Origin: JAFLUQ01 sp964551215
GTDB lineage: Bacteria > Bacillota > Clostridia > UMGS1883
DNA: 26,216 nt
Assembly: GCA_964551215.1 (NCBI GenBank)
Contig: CAZKBV010000017.1
Location: forward strand, 1 to 26,216
Reading direction: 5' to 3'
A program made the translations under genes and the position numbers. Positions 22,831 to 26,216 of the stretch are shown in pieces (the first letter of the stretch is position 1; each line of letters begins with the position of its first letter). The notes under the pieces are model-generated. The model was not told the origin of the DNA, made no database searches, and was given only the letters and a program-made list of their open reading frames with translations.

Positions 22831-23657
22831 GCTACGCAGATAAGATATTTACGGATAACTGCCGCGACATACTGAAAAACGGCTTCAGTGACGAAAGGCT
22901 TGAGGTGCGGCCAAAATGGGAGGACGGCGCTCCGGCGCACACAATAAAGAAGTTCGGCATAGTCAACCGCTACGATTTGAGCAAAGAGTTCCCCATTACA
23001 ACGCTTCGGCGCACAGCCCTTAAAACCTGCGTCAAAGAGCTTTTGTGGATATGGCAGAAAAAAAGTAGCAATATCCGCGACCTTGACAGCCATATCTGGG
23101 ATCAGTGGGCGGATGAAAGCGGCAGCATCGGCAAGGCCTACGGCTATCAGCTCGGAGTGAAGCACAGGTACGCCGAAGGGGAGTTCGATCAGGTGGACAG
23201 AGTTCTTTACGACCTTAAGCACAATCCCCAAAGCCGGCGTATTCTCACAAATATATACAATCACGCCGACCTTTATGAGATGCACCTGTACCCCTGCGCC
23301 TACAGCGTGACCTTCAATGTCAGCGGCGACACCTTAAACGCCATACTTAACCAGCGTTCCCAAGATATGCTTACGGCGAACAACTGGAATGTGTGCCAGT
23401 ACGCCGTTTTGGTGCATATGCTGGCACAGGTCAGCGGATTAAAGGCGGGGGAGCTTGTACACGTTATTGCCGACGCCCATATTTACGACCGGCATATTCC
23501 CATAGTTAAGGAGCTTATAGAGCTTAAACCCTATGAAGCTCCGGAATTTACGCTGGATAAATCGGTGACGGATTTTTACGCCTTCACAAAAGACAGTGTG
23601 AAGCTGGAAAATTACCGCTACCATGAGCTTAACGCAAAAATCCCCGTCGCGGAATGA
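22827..23657 (+). CDS. thyA: Thymidylate synthase
   Basis: Converts dUMP to dTMP using methylenetetrahydrofolate, producing dihydrofolate for the DHFR encoded next. The 276-residue protein starts at ATG 22827. Visible motifs: the HIWDQWADESGSIGKAYGYQLG region, the phosphate-binding SRRILTN, the nucleophile Cys in LYPCAYSVTFNV, RSQDMLTANNWNV in place of the common RSxDxxLGxPFN, and IADAHIYDRH with the conserved His and Tyr. The reading PCAY (not PCH) and NNWN (not LPFN) place it in the Bacillus/Clostridium-type ThyA branch rather than the E. coli branch. Activity is expected. Confidence 0.95.
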   Translation: MSYADKIFTDNCRDILKNGFSDERLEVRPKWEDGAPAHTIKKFGIVNRYDLSKEFPITTLRRTALKTCVKELLWIWQKKSSNIRDLDSHIWDQWADESGSIGKAYGYQLGVKHRYAEGEFDQVDRVLYDLKHNPQSRRILTNIYNHADLYEMHLYPCAYSVTFNVSGDTLNAILNQRSQDMLTANNWNVCQYAVLVHMLAQVSGLKAGELVHVIADAHIYDRHIPIVKELIELKPYEAPEFTLDKSVTDFYAFTKDSVKLENYRYHELNAKIPVAE

Positions 23658-23675
23658 TATAGGGAGTGATACGCA

Positions 23676-24161
23676 ATGAAAGCGATAGCCGCGGTTTCGG
23701 AAAACTGGGGAATAGGAAAGGACAACGCCCTTTTGTTCCATATCGGCGCCGACATGAATAATTTCAGAAGCGCAACCCTTGACAGCGTGGTAATTATGGG
23801 GCGCAAGACCCTTGAATCCTTTCCCGAAGGGAAGCCTCTCCCAAAAAGGGTGAACATAGTTATAACGAAAAACGAAAGCTACCGAAAGGACGGGGCAATC
23901 GTGGTTCACAGCCCCGGCGCCGCGCTGAAAAGGGCGGCGGAGTACGGCAAGGAGGTTTTCGTCATAGGAGGCTCCTCCGTTTACCGGCAGCTTCTCAGCC
24001 GCTGCGGGGAATGTATAATAACAAAGGTTTCCGCCTGTCCCGAGGCGGACAGCTTTTTCCCCGACCTTGACGCCTCCGAGGAATGGCGCGTCGCGGAGGA
24101 AAGCGAAGAAATGGAAGAAAACGGGCTTAAATTCAAATTTGTAACATACAAAAAGAGGTAA
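23676..24161 (+). CDS. folA: Dihydrofolate reductase
   Basis: Reduces dihydrofolate to tetrahydrofolate with NADPH, regenerating the cofactor used by ThyA encoded just upstream (18-base gap). The 161-residue protein starts at ATG 23676 after AGGGAG. The Met20-type loop is NWGIGKDNALLFHI, and the Asp in GADMNNF is the probable catalytic acid. The NADPH-binding motifs VIMGRKTLESFP, RVNIVITKN and FVIGGSSVYRQLL are all present, and the length is normal. Confidence 0.95.
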   Translation: MKAIAAVSENWGIGKDNALLFHIGADMNNFRSATLDSVVIMGRKTLESFPEGKPLPKRVNIVITKNESYRKDGAIVVHSPGAALKRAAEYGKEVFVIGGSSVYRQLLSRCGECIITKVSACPEADSFFPDLDASEEWRVAEESEEMEENGLKFKFVTYKKR

Positions 24162-24166
24162 CGCGA

Positions 24167-24733
24167 ATGTCAAAAATAAAATGGAAGGGGGCCACGCTTC
24201 TGGCTCCGGTGGCTCCGGCTCTTGTTTCCTGCTCCGATGGTGAAAGGGACAATCTTATAACTGTGGCGTGGACGGGGATAATAAATTCCGAGCCGCCGAA
24301 AACCTATATTTCTCTTAGACCGGAGAGATATTCCTACGATATAATCAAAAAAAGCGGCGAATTTGCAATAAATCTGCCCTCGTCCCACATTGTGCGCTCA
24401 ATTGATTTCTGCGGCTGCCGAAGCGGACGGGATACGGATAAGTTTGCCGCCTGCGCTCTAACCAAAGAGACGGCTTCGGAAATTTCCTGCCCAATAGTGG
24501 GGGAAAGCCCTCTCAGCTTGGAATGTCGGGTGTTTGAAATTGTCCCTCTGGGCAGCCATCATATGTTCATGGCGGATATTGCGGCGGTGGACGCGGACGA
24601 AAGGTACATTGACGAAAATGGCCGTTTTCACATTGAAAAATGCTCCCTCGCGGCTTACGCCCACGGGCAGTATTTCGCTTTGGGCAAGAAAATAGGCTCC
24701 TTCGGATATTCCGTAAAGAAAAAGAGGAAGTAA
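24167..24733 (+). CDS. Flavin reductase-like FMN-binding split-barrel protein
   Basis: A small flavoprotein of the flavin-reductase-like (FlaRed) family; 188 residues from ATG 24167, only five bases after folA. The family pattern is visible: LLAPVAPALVSCSDGERDNLITVAWTG near the N-terminus, EPPKTYISLRPERYSYDII, GEFAINLPS, and the C-terminal HHMFMADIAAVDADE strand. Such proteins bind FMN and often transfer electrons from NAD(P)H, but the partner is unknown. The position inside the folate operon suggests a redox role there, which is only inference. Confidence 0.88.
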   Translation: MSKIKWKGATLLAPVAPALVSCSDGERDNLITVAWTGIINSEPPKTYISLRPERYSYDIIKKSGEFAINLPSSHIVRSIDFCGCRSGRDTDKFAACALTKETASEISCPIVGESPLSLECRVFEIVPLGSHHMFMADIAAVDADERYIDENGRFHIEKCSLAAYAHGQYFALGKKIGSFGYSVKKKRK

Positions 24734-24758
24734 AAAAGGAGAAAGGACGTAATATTAA

Positions 24759-26072
24759 ATGTGGGCATACGAAAGTGTATTTTATCAGATATATCCCTTG
24801 GGTTTCTGCGGCGCGCCGAAAAACAACGACGGCGTTACCGTAAACCGCATAGGAAAGGTGACAGGGTGGCTTGACCACATCAAAAACACCGGAGCGGACG
24901 CCATATATATGTCGCCGGTGTTTGAAAGCGATTCCCACGGCTACGACACAAGAGATTTCCGCAAAATCGACTGCCGTCTGGGTACTAACGGGGATTTTGC
25001 GCAAATGTGCGCGGAGCTTCACAAAAAGGGCATGAAAATAGTGCTTGACGGCGTGTTCAATCACGTAGGTAGGGGCTTTTGGGCGTTCAAAGACGTGCGG
25101 GAAAAAAAGTGGGACAGTCCGTATAAGGACTGGTTTAACATCAGCTTCGACGGCAACAGCAATTACAACGACGGCTTTTGGTACGAGGGATGGGAAGGCC
25201 ATTACGAGCTTGTAAAGCTCAACCTGAGAAACGACGCCGTGGTAAACCACATTTTTGAATGTATACGGGGCTGGGTGAACGAATTTGACATTGACGGCCT
25301 TCGCTTGGACGTGGCATACCTTTTGGATCAGAGCTTTATCCGCCGACTGAGAGCCTTCTGCGATTCGCTGAAGCCGGACTTTTTCCTTGTGGGCGAGGTG
25401 ATACACGGGGACTATAACCGCGTTGTCGGAGACGGACTTCTCCACAGCTGCACAAACTACGAGTGCTATAAGGGGCTTTACAGCAGCTTTAATTCCATGA
25501 ATATGTTCGAGATAATACATTCCCTTAAAATGCAGTTCGGGCCGGAGCCTTGGTGCCGCTATACGGGAAAGCACCTCATGTGCTTTGCGGACAACCACGA
25601 CGTTTCCCGAATTGCGTCAATTCTAACGAACGAAAGGCATCTGCCCCTTCTTTACGCTCTGCTGTTCGCCATGCCGGGAATTCCTTGCCTTTATTACGGC
25701 AGCGAATGGGGCGAAAAGGCCGAAAAACAGCGGGGCAGCGACGACAATCTGCGCCCCTGCTTCGAAGGGTACGAGGAAAATGAACTGACCGAGTTTATTT
25801 CCGCTCTGGCTAAGGCGCACAAGGAAAACCCCGAGCTTTGCTACGGCGACTTTAAGGATCTTGTTCTTACCAACAAGCAGTGCGTTTTCCGACGCGCAGT
25901 GGACGGCAAGCGCATGATAATTGCCATAAACGCCGATTCCGAGCCGTATACCGCCCACTTTGACGCCAACGCCGGCAGAGCTATGAACGTGCTTACGAAT
26001 GAATGGCACGATTTCGGCGGCGGAAGCACCCTTGCGCCCTACAGCGCGGAGTATTGGAAAATAGTGGATTAG
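24759..26072 (+). CDS. GH13 alpha-amylase family glycoside hydrolase, intracellular
   Basis: A 437-residue (beta/alpha)8 enzyme acting on alpha-glucans or maltodextrins. The ATG at 24759 is preceded by GAAAGGA. There is no signal peptide, so it is cytoplasmic and probably works on imported maltodextrin or storage glucan. Conserved regions: I DGVFNH (97-102), II GLRLDVA with nucleophile Asp184, III GEVIH with acid/base Glu213, IV FADNHD with Asp281. It lacks the extra N-terminal domain seen in many neopullulanase-type enzymes. The C-terminal beta domain ends at EYWKIVD. It is the last gene of the thyA/folA operon, 25 bases after the flavoprotein. Confidence 0.92.
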   Translation: MWAYESVFYQIYPLGFCGAPKNNDGVTVNRIGKVTGWLDHIKNTGADAIYMSPVFESDSHGYDTRDFRKIDCRLGTNGDFAQMCAELHKKGMKIVLDGVFNHVGRGFWAFKDVREKKWDSPYKDWFNISFDGNSNYNDGFWYEGWEGHYELVKLNLRNDAVVNHIFECIRGWVNEFDIDGLRLDVAYLLDQSFIRRLRAFCDSLKPDFFLVGEVIHGDYNRVVGDGLLHSCTNYECYKGLYSSFNSMNMFEIIHSLKMQFGPEPWCRYTGKHLMCFADNHDVSRIASILTNERHLPLLYALLFAMPGIPCLYYGSEWGEKAEKQRGSDDNLRPCFEGYEENELTEFISALAKAHKENPELCYGDFKDLVLTNKQCVFRRAVDGKRMIIAINADSEPYTAHFDANAGRAMNVLTNEWHDFGGGSTLAPYSAEYWKIVD

Positions 26073-26083
26073 AAAGCGAAGGT

Positions 26084-26114
26084 CGATGGGGGAACCCGCA
26101 CGGTTCCCCCATCG
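26084..26114. repeat. Hairpin with CGCAC loop (copy 2 of 2), possible terminator
   Basis: CGATGGGGGAACC (26084-26096) pairs perfectly with 26102-26114 around CGCAC. It follows the amylase stop codon and probably ends the operon or stabilises its 3' end; no T-run follows immediately. The loop and arm pattern match the hairpin at 12717-12737. Confidence 0.7.
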
Positions 26115-26147
26115 GGAACCCCTTCCGCATCGGGCGCTTACGCTTAC

Positions 26148-26197
26148 GGAAAATAATTTTTATCGGAATATTTTTTTGTGTAATAAAATTATTTTCC
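26148..26197. other. AT-rich inverted repeat near the right edge
   Basis: GGAAAATAATTTT (26148-26160) pairs perfectly with AAAATTATTTTCC (26185-26197) around a 24-base T-rich loop. It is noncoding and could be a secondary terminator; the T-runs fit either strand. Confidence 0.55.
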
Positions 26198-26216
26198 TAC
26201 CCCGATTAAAGTATAA

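Noticed and set aside
22266..23285. A 339-residue minus-strand Ser/Pro-rich frame
   Set aside because: It mirrors the acidic low-complexity tail and thyA; the Ser/Pro runs are the complement of Glu/Asp/Gly codons.
23280..23400. Unusual thymidylate synthase motifs (PCAY, NNWN)
   Set aside because: They appear to be features of a known Bacillus/Clostridium-type ThyA branch, and the catalytic Cys, Arg, His and Tyr are kept.

Overview
The window looks like chromosome from an anaerobic Clostridia-type Firmicute. The evidence is near-balanced base composition with A/T-rich intergenic spacers, strong AGGAGG-type ribosome binding sites, sigma-A promoters with extended -10 elements, a lipoprotein-type peptide-binding protein, a Clostridium/Bacillus-type thymidylate synthase, ComF and an NAD-dependent DNA ligase. 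Genus cannot be settled from sequence alone. No rRNA, tRNA, IS element, phage gene or CRISPR array was seen. No stretch longer than 300 bases lacks a gene.

Layout. 1-1614 (+): permease and ATPase of a polar amino-acid ABC importer; its binding protein is presumably upstream of the window. 1615-2557 (+): a well-defined promoter, a long structured leader, an orphan membrane protein with an almost pure Asp/Glu/Tyr tail, and a terminator. 2635-7604 (+): a three-gene cluster in which argS is bracketed by two divergent paralogues. Both resemble the archaeo-eukaryotic primase (AEP) plus SF2 helicase proteins of TOTE-type conflict systems. Both have lost the primase catalytic residues and the second helicase lobe. 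This is the most interesting part of the window. 7632-7865 (-): a small coiled-coil protein. 8070-10049 (+): ligA, ending at a 15-bp terminator hairpin shared with the convergent operon. 10200-18691 (-): a peptide uptake and digestion block, oppA-B-C-D-F followed by a PepQ-like M24 peptidase and a PepV-like M20 dipeptidase, with a strong promoter before oppA and two hairpins between oppA and oppB. 18829-22097 (-): pgdA-like polysaccharide deacetylase, a KdgK-like sugar kinase and comF. 22107-26072 (+): a five-gene operon of a zinc-ribbon membrane protein, thyA, folA (DHFR), a flavin-reductase-like protein and a GH13 alpha-amylase-family enzyme, followed by hairpins.

How the genes fit together. 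The Opp importer plus two intracellular peptidases form a coherent route from external peptides to amino acids. ThyA with DHFR is the classic dTMP/tetrahydrofolate cycle. LigA and the two primase/helicase-like proteins concern nucleic acids, but no partner nuclease (Argonaute or HUH) is present here, so the two degenerate paralogues may have been recruited to a host role. Family assignments come from motif recognition in the translated sequence; no database search was run.
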